64,000 nucleotides of DNA, taken from the NCBI RefSeq assembly GCF_000197735.1, contig NC_014550.1, positions 992,001 through 1,056,000 of the forward strand, in the 5' to 3' direction. This DNA comes from Glutamicibacter arilaitensis Re117 (GTDB lineage: Bacteria > Actinomycetota > Actinomycetes > Actinomycetales > Micrococcaceae). Below are positions 50,935 to 60,937 of the stretch, piece after piece. Within the stretch, counting starts at the first letter, position 1. The number at the start of each line of letters is the position of its first letter. A program made the position numbers and the translations under genes. The notes under the pieces were generated by a model, which had not been told where the DNA came from, searched no databases, and saw nothing but the letters and a program-made list of their open reading frames with translations.

Positions 50935-51936
50935 TTGACTACCACCACCATGACCGCGCAGGTACGTACCGGCGGAAAGTTCCTGTTCACCGTGCTGGCC
51001 ATCGCCTCGGGCTTGCTGCTGTGCGTGCAGTCGCGCATCAACGGAGCGCTGGGCGCGAAACTAGGCGATCCCATCGCGGCCTCAACCATCAGCTTCGGTG
51101 TGGGGCTGGCGGCATTGATCCTGCTGGCCCTCCTTGTTCCCGCAGTGCGCAGCTCGGTACGGCAAGTGCCCCGCGCCTTGGCCCAAGGCAGGTTCCCGCG
51201 CTGGTATCTGGTGGCCGGAGCGGTGGGCGCCTTGATTGTCTTCAGCCAGGCCGCAGCAGTTCCGCTGATCGGCGTCGCGCTGTTCACCGTCTGCCTGGTC
51301 ACCGGCCAGGCCATCGGTTCCATGTTCATGGACCGAGTGGGCTTCGGCGGAGCCACGCCGCGCAAAATCAATGCCTTGCGCCTGCTGGGCGTGGTGCTGA
51401 CCATTCTCGGAGTGATTTGGGCTGTGAGCCCGCGTGGCGCAGATGCCCAGCTTTCCACGTTGCTGCTGCCAATGGCGTTGTCGATGGCGGTCGGGATGCT
51501 CATGGGCTTCCAAGGAGCGGCCAATGGCGTGCAAGCAGCAGCCTATGGCAGCGCAACCGCGGCCACCTTGGTGAACTTCGCGGTCGGCTTCGTGGTCCTG
51601 GTTCTCGTGATGATCGTGCGGCTGCCCGCTGGCGTAGAGCTGCATCCGCTGCCCAGTACCTGGTGGCACTACATCGGAGGGCTGCTTGGCTGCCTGTTCG
51701 TTGGCATCACGGCGATGGTGGTCAAGCGGCTCGGCGTGCTGGTCACCAGCCTGTCTGCCGTGGGCGGCCAGCTGGTGGGTTCGCTGCTGCTTGACGCGTT
51801 CTTCCCGGCCCCGGGTTCGGTCATCACCACGGCCACGGTCATGGGCACCTTGCTGACGTTGCTCGCCGTGGGCCTGGCGTCGGTTTCCGGGGCGCGGAAC
51901 GCGAAGAAAGTGCACTCCCAAAGCTCAGCTGCGTGA
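50935..51936 (+). CDS. DMT-superfamily transporter, YdcZ (DUF606) type
   Basis: A 333-aa membrane protein with about ten TM helices in two similar halves. Each half begins with an alpha-helical pattern such as GLLLCVQSRINGALGAKLGD (repeat 1) and GMLMGFQGAANGVQAAAYGS (repeat 2), the hallmark of YdcZ/DMT_YdcZ exporters. Substrate unknown. The TTG start at 50935 is followed by an in-frame ATG at 50950; the first has a weak GAAAGAA site. Confidence 0.88.
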   Translation: MTTTTMTAQVRTGGKFLFTVLAIASGLLLCVQSRINGALGAKLGDPIAASTISFGVGLAALILLALLVPAVRSSVRQVPRALAQGRFPRWYLVAGAVGALIVFSQAAAVPLIGVALFTVCLVTGQAIGSMFMDRVGFGGATPRKINALRLLGVVLTILGVIWAVSPRGADAQLSTLLLPMALSMAVGMLMGFQGAANGVQAAAYGSATAATLVNFAVGFVVLVLVMIVRLPAGVELHPLPSTWWHYIGGLLGCLFVGITAMVVKRLGVLVTSLSAVGGQLVGSLLLDAFFPAPGSVITTATVMGTLLTLLAVGLASVSGARNAKKVHSQSSAA

Positions 51937-51990
51937 CGCGAAGAGCGCACCGCGATCTCGCCGTTTACCCTCCGTTTTCCTCGGCGACCT

Positions 51991-53208
51991 ATGCTGGAAT
52001 CCATGAACTCACAGCAGTTGGAAAAGGGCTCGGCCGGTGAAGTCTTCAAAGTCTTCCTCAAGCTCGGCCTGACCTCTTTCGGCGGTCCCATAGCCCACCT
52101 GGGTTACTTCCGCACCGAACTGGTTGACCGCCGTCGCTGGCTTGACGACCAGCAGTACGGCCAGCTGGTCGCGCTAAGCCAGTTCCTGCCCGGCCCCGCA
52201 TCCAGCCAGGTCGGTTTTGGCCTGGGGCTGCATCGAGCCGGAATGCGTGGAGCACTCGCGGCGTTCCTGGCCTTCACCCTGCCTTCAGCGGTAGTCCTGG
52301 CGGTCTTTGCTTTCGGCGCGTCGCTGTTTTCCGGACCTGTTGGAACCGGGCTGCTGTCCGGATTGAAGATCGTTGCCGTTGCCATCATCGCCCAGGCGGT
52401 ATTGGGCATGGCGAAGAACCTGACCCCGGATCGCACACGCGCTGCAATCGCTGTTGTGGCCGCCGGATCGGCGCTGCTCGTGGCCGGGACCTTCGGGCAG
52501 ATCCTGGCCATTGTTCTCGGCGCGCTGGCCGGATATTTCTGGTGCCGCGACTTGGAGAATACTTCTGCCACGGCGTTGCACTTTCCAGTATCAAAGGCCA
52601 TGGGCATCAGCTGCTTGCTGCTGTTTGCAGTCTTGCTCTTTGGGTTGCCGGTGCTCGCCTTGGCCACCGGCTGGGACCTGGTGGCCTTCATTGACGCGTT
52701 CTACCGTTCCGGCGCCCTGGTCTTTGGCGGCGGGCACGTGGTCCTGCCGCTGCTCCAAAGTGCAGTTGTCGATCCCGGGCTGATCAGTTCCCAAGAATTC
52801 CTCACCGGATATGGTGCAGCCCAGGCTGTGCCCGGACCGCTGTTCACCTTTGCCGCGTTCCTCGGTGTCCTGGTCGAATCCGGACCGGGCGGAGCGCTCG
52901 GTGCACTGATTGCCCTGCTGGCGATCTTCCTGCCCGGTTTCCTCCTGCTGCTTGGCGTTCTGCCTTATTGGAATCGGGTGAGCCACTGGCCTGCAGCGCG
53001 GGCCATCATGCGCGGCGCGAATGCGGCAGTGGTCGGGGTGCTCGCTGCCGCGCTGTACAACCCGGTCTTCACCTCAGCGATTACTTCCGCTTCCGCCTTC
53101 GTGCTGGCCTTGGCCTGCTTTGTGCTGCTCACCGCGTGGAAGATGGCCCCATGGATTGTCGTCGCCATCGGGGCTCTCGGGGGAATGCTGCTGGGTGTGG
53201 TTGCCTAG
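51991..53208 (+). CDS. chrA: Chromate transporter family protein
   Basis: A 405-aa membrane protein of the CHR family with two homologous halves of about six TM each. Half 1 carries FGGPIAHLGYFRTELVDRRR and SQFLPGPASSQVGFGLGLHR; half 2 carries VFGGGHVVLPLLQSAV and GYGAAQAVPGPLFTFAAFLG. Characterised members export chromate and give resistance. The start may be ATG 51991 or 52003. The 3' end overlaps the convergent membrane gene by 4 bases. Confidence 0.93.
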   Translation: MLESMNSQQLEKGSAGEVFKVFLKLGLTSFGGPIAHLGYFRTELVDRRRWLDDQQYGQLVALSQFLPGPASSQVGFGLGLHRAGMRGALAAFLAFTLPSAVVLAVFAFGASLFSGPVGTGLLSGLKIVAVAIIAQAVLGMAKNLTPDRTRAAIAVVAAGSALLVAGTFGQILAIVLGALAGYFWCRDLENTSATALHFPVSKAMGISCLLLFAVLLFGLPVLALATGWDLVAFIDAFYRSGALVFGGGHVVLPLLQSAVVDPGLISSQEFLTGYGAAQAVPGPLFTFAAFLGVLVESGPGGALGALIALLAIFLPGFLLLLGVLPYWNRVSHWPAARAIMRGANAAVVGVLAAALYNPVFTSAITSASAFVLALACFVLLTAWKMAPWIVVAIGALGGMLLGVVA

Positions 53209-54848
53209 GCCAGCTCGGTGAACTGCACCGTCCCGTCCTCGTTGGCGATGGCCAGTACCGGGCCGGATTCGCACGCCAGGTATTCATCGATTCGGGCCAG
53301 CACCGATACCTCGGCCCGGTCATCCAACGCGGAGCCGGCCGAAGCAATCCATATTAACGACAGCTCGGGGCGTGCTTTGAGCTGTGCGGCCATCGGTTCG
53401 GAAGCCGCGGGAGCAACAATGACCACTGCCCGGCGCGTTACAGCGTCCCGGGTGGTGGTGGACTTTCCGGAAGACCCTGCCTTCGCATCCTTGTCCGTGC
53501 GCCACAGCGCAAAGTGGTAGCTGGCCACGGCTGCGGTCGCTACCAGCCAGCCCAGCGGCGCGCGTACCGTGTTCAGCAGCGAATCAAGACGCGATTCGGG
53601 TTCCAGATAGAACTCGAAAATCCGGTACCCGAAGACCAGCAGGGAAATCAGGGCAACGAGGGAACTGGCTCCGAAAAACAGGACCAGGTAGGCGCTGCGT
53701 GATTCTGCAGGGGAGGGTTTCCAAGGCTTGAAATGCCAGAGCCAGGCCGCGGTTCCGAACCCGAGCAATCCGAGGCCATGGCCTAGCAGGTCCGCGGAGT
53801 AGCTCACCGAGACGGTGGACCCGATTGCTGCGAAGAGCGCATTGACCACCATGCCCAAGCCGGTGGCCAGCACGGCCAAGCTGACGGCACTCAGCGCCAG
53901 CCGCGCAGCACTGATTACCGCGCGCGAATGCAAACCCGTATGAAGCTGGGATTGGTGGTAGATCCATACAACCGCGCTGGCTATGAGAATTGCCAAGAGG
54001 TTGGGGCCGCCCTCGTGGAAAAGGCCGGCGCGTTCCTGCGCGGTCCACGCTTGCGGCCAGACCCAGGAAAACAGCTCCGCGATCATCAGCAAGAATGCCA
54101 AGGCCGGTGCGGCCAGACCCAGAACAACCAGCAGAATATTGTTCAGGAGATCGGCCATCTGCTGGACTCGGCGCAGCTTCCAATGCCAAACCCACAAGCC
54201 CAGGGAACCTGCCAGCCAGATCAGCGCAGCCAGCAGATTCGGCATGCCGGTGGGGCCCGCCAGAGTGCCTTCCGGCCGGATCAAGATTTCCAGCGAGGCC
54301 TTCAGCGTCGCCACCAGCGACAACGCAAAGAGCACCAGGCTGAAGTAATTTCCAACAGTGGCCGCCAGCTGCGCGAACTGCCGTGGTGCGGTTCGCGCAG
54401 AAGTGATCTGGCGGTGCTGCCACAGGCACACCGCACCCCAGCCCAAGGCCACAGCCAGCGTCGACTGCCACGCATAGTTGGAAGAAGGAACAAATCCCGC
54501 CAGCAATCCCAGTAGGGCGCAGCTGCTGGCGGCCAGAGTGACAAGATAGACGGCCGAAGCCTGCAAAGACCAGATGGCTGAATCGAAGGCTGTTGGCCGG
54601 GCCAACCGCTTGCGGACAGAACGCCACAACAGCCATGCCAACGGGATGCCGACCAGGGTGAAGGTGAGGGCCATCGCCAGCTGATCGGTGCTCACCTGTT
54701 GCGCATTGAACCCATGGAAGACAGCAGTGAAGAGGGCGGATAGACCGGTGGCTGTGACCATGAGCAGCACGAACAGCAAGCTGTGCAGGATTACCGGACG
54801 CAGCACGCTGCTGCTTTGCGCGTTAAGTACCGGGGCGTTGGTGGCCAT
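53205..54848 (-). CDS. DUF5671-type multi-TM membrane protein
   Basis: A 547-aa protein with about twelve hydrophobic segments in repeated modules (AIWSLQASAVYLVTLAASSC, NLLAALIWLAGSLGLWVWHW, YLVLFFGASSLVALISLLVF), typical of DUF5671 proteins. The C-terminal 110 residues are soluble (VVIVAPAASEPMAAQLKARP, then SVLARIDEYL). Function unknown. The ATG at 54848 overlaps the TGA of the upstream gene (TGATG), so the two are coupled. Confidence 0.8.
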   Translation of the reverse strand: MATNAPVLNAQSSSVLRPVILHSLLFVLLMVTATGLSALFTAVFHGFNAQQVSTDQLAMALTFTLVGIPLAWLLWRSVRKRLARPTAFDSAIWSLQASAVYLVTLAASSCALLGLLAGFVPSSNYAWQSTLAVALGWGAVCLWQHRQITSARTAPRQFAQLAATVGNYFSLVLFALSLVATLKASLEILIRPEGTLAGPTGMPNLLAALIWLAGSLGLWVWHWKLRRVQQMADLLNNILLVVLGLAAPALAFLLMIAELFSWVWPQAWTAQERAGLFHEGGPNLLAILIASAVVWIYHQSQLHTGLHSRAVISAARLALSAVSLAVLATGLGMVVNALFAAIGSTVSVSYSADLLGHGLGLLGFGTAAWLWHFKPWKPSPAESRSAYLVLFFGASSLVALISLLVFGYRIFEFYLEPESRLDSLLNTVRAPLGWLVATAAVASYHFALWRTDKDAKAGSSGKSTTTRDAVTRRAVVIVAPAASEPMAAQLKARPELSLIWIASAGSALDDRAEVSVLARIDEYLACESGPVLAIANEDGTVQFTELA

Positions 54849-55330
54849 CAGTAACCCATCTCCTTCTCGGTGCACAGCCCGACCTGCCACGGCATGCGCT
54901 CAATCAACCAAGTTCCATTAATCTTGCGCAGTTCGAAGACATCGTCGTAGGCGGACAGATCCGGCAAGGGAAGGAATTGGCTGTCCCGGGTATCGAACCG
55001 TACATGGACGGTTGCGCTGTTCGTCCCGACCGAGCTGCGCAGCAGCTGCACGTCAAGGGGCTGGGTGTTGTAGGGTTCTGGATTGCATAAGGACCGGGAC
55101 TGGCCATCAATGGTGTAGTCCTGCATAGTCTGCATATTCTCGGCCTCAAAGGCAATTAGATATCTTTGCACCACTCCTTCGGGGGTGCTTTCCTCGTAGG
55201 GCTGCGGGGCAGAGCGCAGGGACACTACGAGCAACGCGGCTATAACCAAAGCCACAATGGCGGCAGCCAGGGCGAGCAGGACAGCCCGAGCCGCCGAAAA
55301 TTTACTTGTCATTGCACTATTCTGAGCCAC
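54848..55330 (-). CDS. Membrane-anchored extracytoplasmic protein
   Basis: A 160-aa protein with one N-terminal TM helix (about residues 15-38) and an extracytoplasmic NTF2-like domain (GVVQRYLIAFEAENMQTMQD, ATVHVRFDTRDSQ, INGTWLIERMPWQ). Two cysteines (SLCNPE, VGLCTEKE) may form a disulfide. The start could be GTG 55330 or ATG 55312. It is coupled to the downstream DUF5671 gene and may present or regulate that membrane protein. Confidence 0.75.
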   Translation of the reverse strand: MAQNSAMTSKFSAARAVLLALAAAIVALVIAALLVVSLRSAPQPYEESTPEGVVQRYLIAFEAENMQTMQDYTIDGQSRSLCNPEPYNTQPLDVQLLRSSVGTNSATVHVRFDTRDSQFLPLPDLSAYDDVFELRKINGTWLIERMPWQVGLCTEKEMGY

Positions 55331-55415
55331 CGGAGGGTATTAATCCAGTGCCGGGACATCAAGGTTTGATGAAGATCTCAGTTACTGATTTGCGTTCATG
55401 CGGGATAATGGATGG

Positions 55416-56600
55416 GTGACGACCCTGACTGATGCGCCAACCAACACTCCGACCCTCAAGCTGCCACCGTTGCAGCTGGGCAAGCTGACCATTGATACCC
55501 CGGTGGTTCTTGCCCCGATGGCTGGGGTGACCAACCGCGCCTTCCGCCGCCTGTGCCGCGAATACGGCGGCGGGCTGTACGTGACCGAAATGGTCACCGC
55601 CCGCGCGCTGGTGGAACGCAACCCTGAATCATTGCGCATCATCTCGCACGATCCCGACGAGGAAATCCGCTCCATCCAGATCTACGGCGTGGATCCTGGA
55701 ACTGTGCGCGCTGCGGTACGCATGGTGGTTGATGAGAACCTTGCCGACCACGTTGACTTGAACTTCGGCTGCCCGGTCCCCAAGGTCACCCGCAAGGGCG
55801 GCGGCTCGGCCCTGCCTTGGAAATCAGACCTGTACACCTCGATCATCGAGGCAGCGACCTCAGAGGCGGCCAAGGGCGATATCCCGCTGACCGTGAAGAT
55901 GCGCATCGGCATCGACAAGGACCACCTGACCTACCTGGAGTCCGCCAAGATTGCCCGCGACCACGGCGCCGCGGCAGTTACCTTGCATGCGCGCACCGCC
56001 GGGCAGTACTACGCTGGACACTCCGACTGGGACGCCATCACGACCCTGCGCGAAGCCATGGATGACATGCCGGTGCTGGGCAACGGCGACATCTTCAGCG
56101 CCGAGGACGCCATTGAAATGGTTGAGCAGACCGGTGCCGCCGGCGTCATGGTGGGCCGTGGCTGCCAGGGCCGGCCATGGATTTTCGGCGACCTGCAGGC
56201 GGCCTTCGAGGGCCGTGAAGACCGTTTCCGCCCGGGCGTGCGCAAGGTCGCTGACACCGTATACCGCCATGGCGAACTGCTCACCGAGTTCTTCGAAGAC
56301 GAGGGCAAGGGCATGCGCGATATCCGCAAGCACATCGCCTGGTACTTCAAGGGCTACCCGGTAGGCGGCGAAATCCGCTCGCAGCTGGCCCAGGTGCCAT
56401 CCCTGGCAGTGCTGCGCGAACTGCTGGACCAGCTCGACTTGGGCCTGCCGTACCCGGGCGAAGCCGCTGAAGGCACCCGTGGCCGTGCCGGGCATCCGAA
56501 GAAGACCCACGTGCCCGATGGCTGGCTGGATAACCGCGTGATGTCCGATGCCCACCGTGAAATGATCAAGGCCGCCGAGCTGGATATCTCCGGCGGCTAG
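55416..56600 (+). CDS. dusB: tRNA-dihydrouridine synthase
   Basis: A 394-aa FMN enzyme that reduces uridines in the tRNA D-loop. FMN-barrel features are VVLAPMAGVTNRAFRRLCRE, DLNFGCPVPKVTRKGGGSAL with active-site C119, VKMRIGIDKDH and GNGDIFSAEDA. The GTG at 55416 is preferred because a GATAAT -10 box (55404-55409) lies only 6 bases upstream, indicating a leaderless mRNA. The in-frame ATG at 55398 lies before that box. Confidence 0.92.
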   Translation: MTTLTDAPTNTPTLKLPPLQLGKLTIDTPVVLAPMAGVTNRAFRRLCREYGGGLYVTEMVTARALVERNPESLRIISHDPDEEIRSIQIYGVDPGTVRAAVRMVVDENLADHVDLNFGCPVPKVTRKGGGSALPWKSDLYTSIIEAATSEAAKGDIPLTVKMRIGIDKDHLTYLESAKIARDHGAAAVTLHARTAGQYYAGHSDWDAITTLREAMDDMPVLGNGDIFSAEDAIEMVEQTGAAGVMVGRGCQGRPWIFGDLQAAFEGREDRFRPGVRKVADTVYRHGELLTEFFEDEGKGMRDIRKHIAWYFKGYPVGGEIRSQLAQVPSLAVLRELLDQLDLGLPYPGEAAEGTRGRAGHPKKTHVPDGWLDNRVMSDAHREMIKAAELDISGG

Positions 56601-56677
56601 CCAACGCCGGATAATCACGGCTACGCCACTAGTGGATAACTCCTCAATGCTGGCAAAGAGTTACTAGACTAGGAACT

Positions 56678-57961
56678 ATGACTCAGATCCCCGGATATAC
56701 CGAAGCCGACCAGCAGCGGTGGGTGCCTGAACCAGCAAAGAAGTCCTACCGTACTGCCTTTGAGCGTGACCGCGCCCGCGTGCTGCACTCTTCGGCCTTG
56801 CGCCGTTTGAGTGCCAAGACCCAGGTTGTGGCGCCGAACCAGAATGACTTCGTGCGCAACCGGCTCACCCACTCCTTGGAAGTGGCCCAGGTGGGCCGCG
56901 AGCTCGGTGCGGCACTTGGCTGTGATCCGGATGTTGTCGACACCGCCTGCTTGGCGCACGACCTGGGTCATCCGCCCTTTGGCCACAATGGCGAGAAGGC
57001 ATTGGACAAGGCCGCCAAGGACATTGGCGGGTTTGAGGGAAATGCGCAGACCCTGCGTTTGCTCACTCGCTTGGAAACCAAGACCTTCCGGCATAACGGG
57101 CATTCTGCCGGGCTGAACCTCTCGCGCGCTTCACTGGATGCAGCGTGCAAGTACCCGTGGCTCAAAGCCGATGCGCCAGAGGTCAACGGCAAGAAAACCA
57201 AGAAATTCGGTGTCTATGAAGATGACGCGATCGTCTTCAACTGGCTGCGCAATGTTCCTGAAGCCACCGCCGGGACTGTTTGCATGGAAGGCCAGGTCAT
57301 GGACTTGGCTGATGATATTTCCTACTCGGTTCACGACGTGGAAGATGCAATTGTCGGAGGCAAGCTGCAGCTGCGCTGGCTCAACCAGCAGCTGCAGCGC
57401 GAACGCGCGGTGCAGGTCACCCAGGAGTGGTATCTGCCCGGCATCGACGAGGCAGATATCGACGCTGCCTTGCGCCGGCTGGAAGCCAGCGAAGAATGGG
57501 TGGCGCATTACGACGGGTCGCGCCGGTCGATGGCGGCCCTGAAGGACATGACCAGCCAATTCATTGGCCGGTTCGCCTCGGCGGCAATGGATGCCACGCG
57601 GGCGCGCTTTGGCGAAGGGAATCTGACCAGGTACAACGCGAGCCTGATCGTGCCCGAAGAGACCGAGCATGAGATTGCAGTGATGAAGGGCATCGCGGCC
57701 AGCTATGTGATGACCGACGAGGTGCGCCAGCCGCTCTACGCGGATCAGCGCACGCTGCTGGCTGAACTGGTAGAGCTGCTCTTCGAGACCGGCAGGGACA
57801 ATCTGGAGCCGATCTTCGCCGCGGATTGGGATGACGCAGCCGATGAGGCCGCCCAGCTTCGCGTGGTGATCGACCAGGTCGCCTCGCTGACTGACATTTC
57901 AGCCACCGAATGGCATTCGTATCTGGTCAAGGGCGAAGCCCCAGAGACCAAGTTGTTCTAG
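56678..57961 (+). CDS. dgt: Deoxyguanosinetriphosphate triphosphohydrolase-like protein
   Basis: A 427-aa HD-domain enzyme of the dNTPase family, which splits dNTPs to nucleoside and triphosphate. The HD metal ligands are H65 (RLTHSLEVA), H94-D95 (CLAHDLGHPPFGHNGE) and a later Asp in VMDLADDISYSVHDVEDA. The RRLSAKTQVV and C-terminal FETGRDNLEP segments fit the family. It sits 9 bases before dnaG, an arrangement common in actinobacteria. Confidence 0.95.
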   Translation: MTQIPGYTEADQQRWVPEPAKKSYRTAFERDRARVLHSSALRRLSAKTQVVAPNQNDFVRNRLTHSLEVAQVGRELGAALGCDPDVVDTACLAHDLGHPPFGHNGEKALDKAAKDIGGFEGNAQTLRLLTRLETKTFRHNGHSAGLNLSRASLDAACKYPWLKADAPEVNGKKTKKFGVYEDDAIVFNWLRNVPEATAGTVCMEGQVMDLADDISYSVHDVEDAIVGGKLQLRWLNQQLQRERAVQVTQEWYLPGIDEADIDAALRRLEASEEWVAHYDGSRRSMAALKDMTSQFIGRFASAAMDATRARFGEGNLTRYNASLIVPEETEHEIAVMKGIAASYVMTDEVRQPLYADQRTLLAELVELLFETGRDNLEPIFAADWDDAADEAAQLRVVIDQVASLTDISATEWHSYLVKGEAPETKLF

Positions 57962-57970
57962 AAGGGAATC

Positions 57971-59854
57971 ATGGCAGGGCTGATCAAGCGTGAAGACATC
58001 GACGAGGTGCGCAACCGGGTAGACCTGCGCGAGGTCGTCGAATCCTATGTCACGCTCAAATCTGCGGGCATCGGCTCGTATAAAGGCCTGTGCCCTTTCC
58101 ATGATGAGCGCAGTCCTTCTTTCCACATCCGTCCGCAGCTGGGAACCTTCCACTGCTTCGGCTGCGGCGAGTCCGGCGACGTGATCGCCTTCATCCAGAA
58201 AATGGACCACTCCTCATTCACCGAGACCGTGGAACTGCTGGCCGCACGCATCAACTACGAACTGCATTATGAGGATGGGGGACCGGGCCCGCGCCGCGAG
58301 GACTACGGCAAGCGCCAGCGTCTGGTCGATGCGCACAAGGTCGCCGAGGAATTCTTCCGCGCCCAGCTGGCTACCGAGGAAGGATCCGCTGGACGCGAGT
58401 TTTTGGCCGGCCGCGGCTTCGACCCGGAAGTGACCGCCCAATTCTCCGTGGGCTATGCACCCAAGGGCTGGGACGCGCTGCTCAAGCACCTGCGGTCCAA
58501 GGGCTTTGCCGATGATGAGTTGAAGCTGACCGGCATGTTCTCCGAGGGCAACCGGGGAATCTATGACCGCTTCCGCGGACGAGTGATGTGGCCGATCCGC
58601 GACCTGTCCGGTGCCACCATCGGTTTCGGTGCACGCAAGCTCTACGAAGATGACCAGGGCCCGAAGTACCTGAACACCCCCGAGACCTCCTTGTACAAGA
58701 AGTCCCAGGTGCTCTACGGCCTGGACCTTGCCAAGAAGCAGATCTCCAAGAGCCGGCAGATTGTCGTGGTGGAAGGCTACACCGACGTGATGGCCTGCCA
58801 TTTGGCCGGCATCACCACTGCGGTGGCTACTTGCGGTACCGCCTTCGGCACCGACCACATCAAGATCGCCCGCAGGCTGCTGCAGGATGATGGCACCGGG
58901 GGAGAAGTGATTTTCACCTTCGACGGCGATGCTGCAGGCCAGAAAGCCGCGCTGCGCGCCTTCGAAGAGGACCAGCGCTTCATTGCCCAGACCTATGTCT
59001 GTGTTGAACCAAGCGGCGCTGACCCTTGCGATCTGCGGCTGCATCGTGGAGATGAAGCGGTCCGCGAACTGATCGAGCTCAAGCGGCCACTGTTTGAATT
59101 CGCCATTCGTGCAGAGCTGAAGAAATTCAATCTGAACACCGTTGAGGGTCGAGTGCAGGCACTGCGCCAGACCGCCCCGATCGTCGCCCAGATCAAGGAC
59201 TCGGCCATCCGCCCGGCCTATGCCCGTGAATTGGCTGGCTGGCTGGGCATGAACAACGAGGACGTCAACCGTTCGGTGGGTGCGTCGATCAAGCGTGCCC
59301 GACTGCCGAAGAACGCTGAAGCGCAGGCACCGCGCCCGCAGCCTGGAGAGGCTGAGCAGGCGCTCCCGGCTGCACCGGCATTCGAGCGTCCGGACCACCG
59401 CGACCCGGTGATGCGGCTTGAACGCCAAGCCCTGGAGGTCGTGATCCAGCAACCTCAGCGGTTGAAGGATGAGCAGTGGCAGGCATTCTACGAGGCCCGG
59501 TTCCTGGCCCCTGCGCACTCTGCTGTCCATGATGGCATCGTGGCAGCATCCAGCGCTGGGGCATCTGCGACCTCTTGGGTTGAAGTGATTCGCGACGAGG
59601 TTCCCGAGCAGTTGCGCAGCTTCGTTTCGGAGCTGGCGGTGACCAGCATTCCGGCCTCGGATGAACACAGCCTGAACCGCTACTGCGCCGACATCATCAA
59701 CGGATTGATTGAGCTTCAAATCACACACCGCAAGGCTGAGCTGATTGGCCGGTTGCAGCGTGCTGAAATGATGCCCGAGGGTGAAGAATATGCCCAGATC
59801 AACCGGGAACTGATGGAATTGGAGATGCGCCGAAGGATCCTTCGCGGAACCTAG
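57971..59854 (+). CDS. dnaG: DNA primase
   Basis: A 627-aa primase making RNA primers at the replication fork. The zinc finger is C41-H44 and C62-C65 (CPFHDERSPSF, HCFGCGESGDV). The polymerase core contains ISKSRQIVVVEGYTDVMACH (TOPRIM Glu) and FTFDGDAAGQKAALRAFEED. The C-terminal region binds DnaB helicase. A GAAGGGA ribosome site precedes the ATG. Length is normal for actinobacteria. Confidence 0.97.
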   Translation: MAGLIKREDIDEVRNRVDLREVVESYVTLKSAGIGSYKGLCPFHDERSPSFHIRPQLGTFHCFGCGESGDVIAFIQKMDHSSFTETVELLAARINYELHYEDGGPGPRREDYGKRQRLVDAHKVAEEFFRAQLATEEGSAGREFLAGRGFDPEVTAQFSVGYAPKGWDALLKHLRSKGFADDELKLTGMFSEGNRGIYDRFRGRVMWPIRDLSGATIGFGARKLYEDDQGPKYLNTPETSLYKKSQVLYGLDLAKKQISKSRQIVVVEGYTDVMACHLAGITTAVATCGTAFGTDHIKIARRLLQDDGTGGEVIFTFDGDAAGQKAALRAFEEDQRFIAQTYVCVEPSGADPCDLRLHRGDEAVRELIELKRPLFEFAIRAELKKFNLNTVEGRVQALRQTAPIVAQIKDSAIRPAYARELAGWLGMNNEDVNRSVGASIKRARLPKNAEAQAPRPQPGEAEQALPAAPAFERPDHRDPVMRLERQALEVVIQQPQRLKDEQWQAFYEARFLAPAHSAVHDGIVAASSAGASATSWVEVIRDEVPEQLRSFVSELAVTSIPASDEHSLNRYCADIINGLIELQITHRKAELIGRLQRAEMMPEGEEYAQINRELMELEMRRRILRGT

Positions 59855-59907
59855 GGTGCCGATTTTGCATTAGCGGAAATCTTCGGTAAAGTTATATCTC
59901 GTTGCAT

Positions 59908-59980
59908 TCCTCCATAGCTCAATTGGCAGAGCATTCGACTGTTAATCGAAGGGTTACTGGTTCAAGTCCAGTTGGAGGAG
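59908..59980 (+). tRNA. tRNA-Asn (anticodon GTT)
   Basis: A 73-nt cloverleaf. Acceptor strands are TCCTCCA and TGGAGGA plus discriminator G. The anticodon stem TTCGA/TCGAA carries loop CTGTTAA (GTT at 59941-59943), and the T arm contains the usual GGTTCAAGTCC. CCA is not encoded. A TTATAT -10-like box lies 10 bases upstream, and an intrinsic terminator follows 8 bases after. GatCAB at the window start could form Asn-tRNA(Asn) by transamidation if no AsnRS is present elsewhere. Confidence 0.96.
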
Positions 59981-59987
59981 CTTACAG

Positions 59988-60029
59988 AAAAGTTCCGGCT
60001 CGCATCTGCGAGCCGGAACTTTTTATTTT
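59988..60029 (+). terminator. Intrinsic terminator after tRNA-Asn
   Basis: AAAGTTCCGGCTCGC-ATCT-GCGAGCCGGAACTTT followed by TTATTTT. Perfect stem with U-tract. Confidence 0.93.
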
Positions 60030-60109
60030 CGGCTGAAAAGCCCGGAATCCACGAGCCGTGCATCGGGGCCATCTGCCGGGCATGCCGGTGCAATTTTTCC
60101 CAGTAGCAG

Positions 60110-60937
60110 TCAGTTCGCTGGGTTCCACAAGCGCCGGGATTCCAGATACCAGAAGTACGAGAACAACCCGATCTCGAACCATTCGACAATGAACAACGCT
60201 TCTTCAATGCCCAGCGCCAGCAGAATCGGCCAGCCAATCAGCCCGAGCAGCATCAGCACCAAGACGATTGCATAGTGGGTCTTCTTGCCGCCGCTGGTAT
60301 CCATCGAGCACAGCGGCCTATGATCCAGATGGCTTGCAATGGCGATGCCCATGGAGAATATCAGCAGGAACGCGGCGCTGGCATGCACTCCGGCGAACTG
60401 CTCGCCTTCGATGGTCCGCCACAACAGCAGAAGGACAAAGGCGATCAGGAGCATGGTGCTGAGCAATCCCAGGATTTTGGTCAAGTTGCTCTGGAACAGC
60501 GCGCGGTGCGGAGCGTTGCTGGTCCGGATTCCCAGCCAGACGAAAACCACGCTGACGACGAGTACCGCAATGACCGATACCTGCACGGAGAAGATCAGCC
60601 GCCGTTGCTCGCCGATTGGCAGGTCTGCCAGCGTTTCTCCCAGCCTGGTGGGGACCACTGCAACGAACATGGCGTAGAAGCCGGCTAAATTCAGGGCCAA
60701 ATCTTCCATCTCTTCTCCGGTATAGACCACCAGCAGCACCCCGGTAGTCACCAGCATTGCGACGAAGAGGTCTCGTGCCGGTCCCAGGTAGTAGGAACTC
60801 AGTGAGTCTTCGATGCGCTGGTTTGCAATGCCATAGATGACAATGGCGACGACGAGGAGCAGGGGCACCACGAGCAGCATCAGGCGCACATAGCGCAGCG
60901 TGCTGCGACCTGGAGAACGTTCAATTGAAGTGGCCAT
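60110..60937 (-). CDS. Seven-TM membrane protein, unknown function
   Basis: A 275-aa protein with about seven hydrophobic helices (LMLLVVPLLLVVAIVIYGIA, DLFVAMLVTTGVLLVVYTGE, ALNLAGFYAMFVAVVPTRLG and so on). ANQRIEDSLSSYYLGPARDL between TM1 and TM2 recalls DUF998/Frag1-like proteins. No ribosome site is evident before the ATG. It is monocistronic, convergent with the tRNA gene. Confidence 0.72.
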   Translation of the reverse strand: MATSIERSPGRSTLRYVRLMLLVVPLLLVVAIVIYGIANQRIEDSLSSYYLGPARDLFVAMLVTTGVLLVVYTGEEMEDLALNLAGFYAMFVAVVPTRLGETLADLPIGEQRRLIFSVQVSVIAVLVVSVVFVWLGIRTSNAPHRALFQSNLTKILGLLSTMLLIAFVLLLLWRTIEGEQFAGVHASAAFLLIFSMGIAIASHLDHRPLCSMDTSGGKKTHYAIVLVLMLLGLIGWPILLALGIEEALFIVEWFEIGLFSYFWYLESRRLWNPAN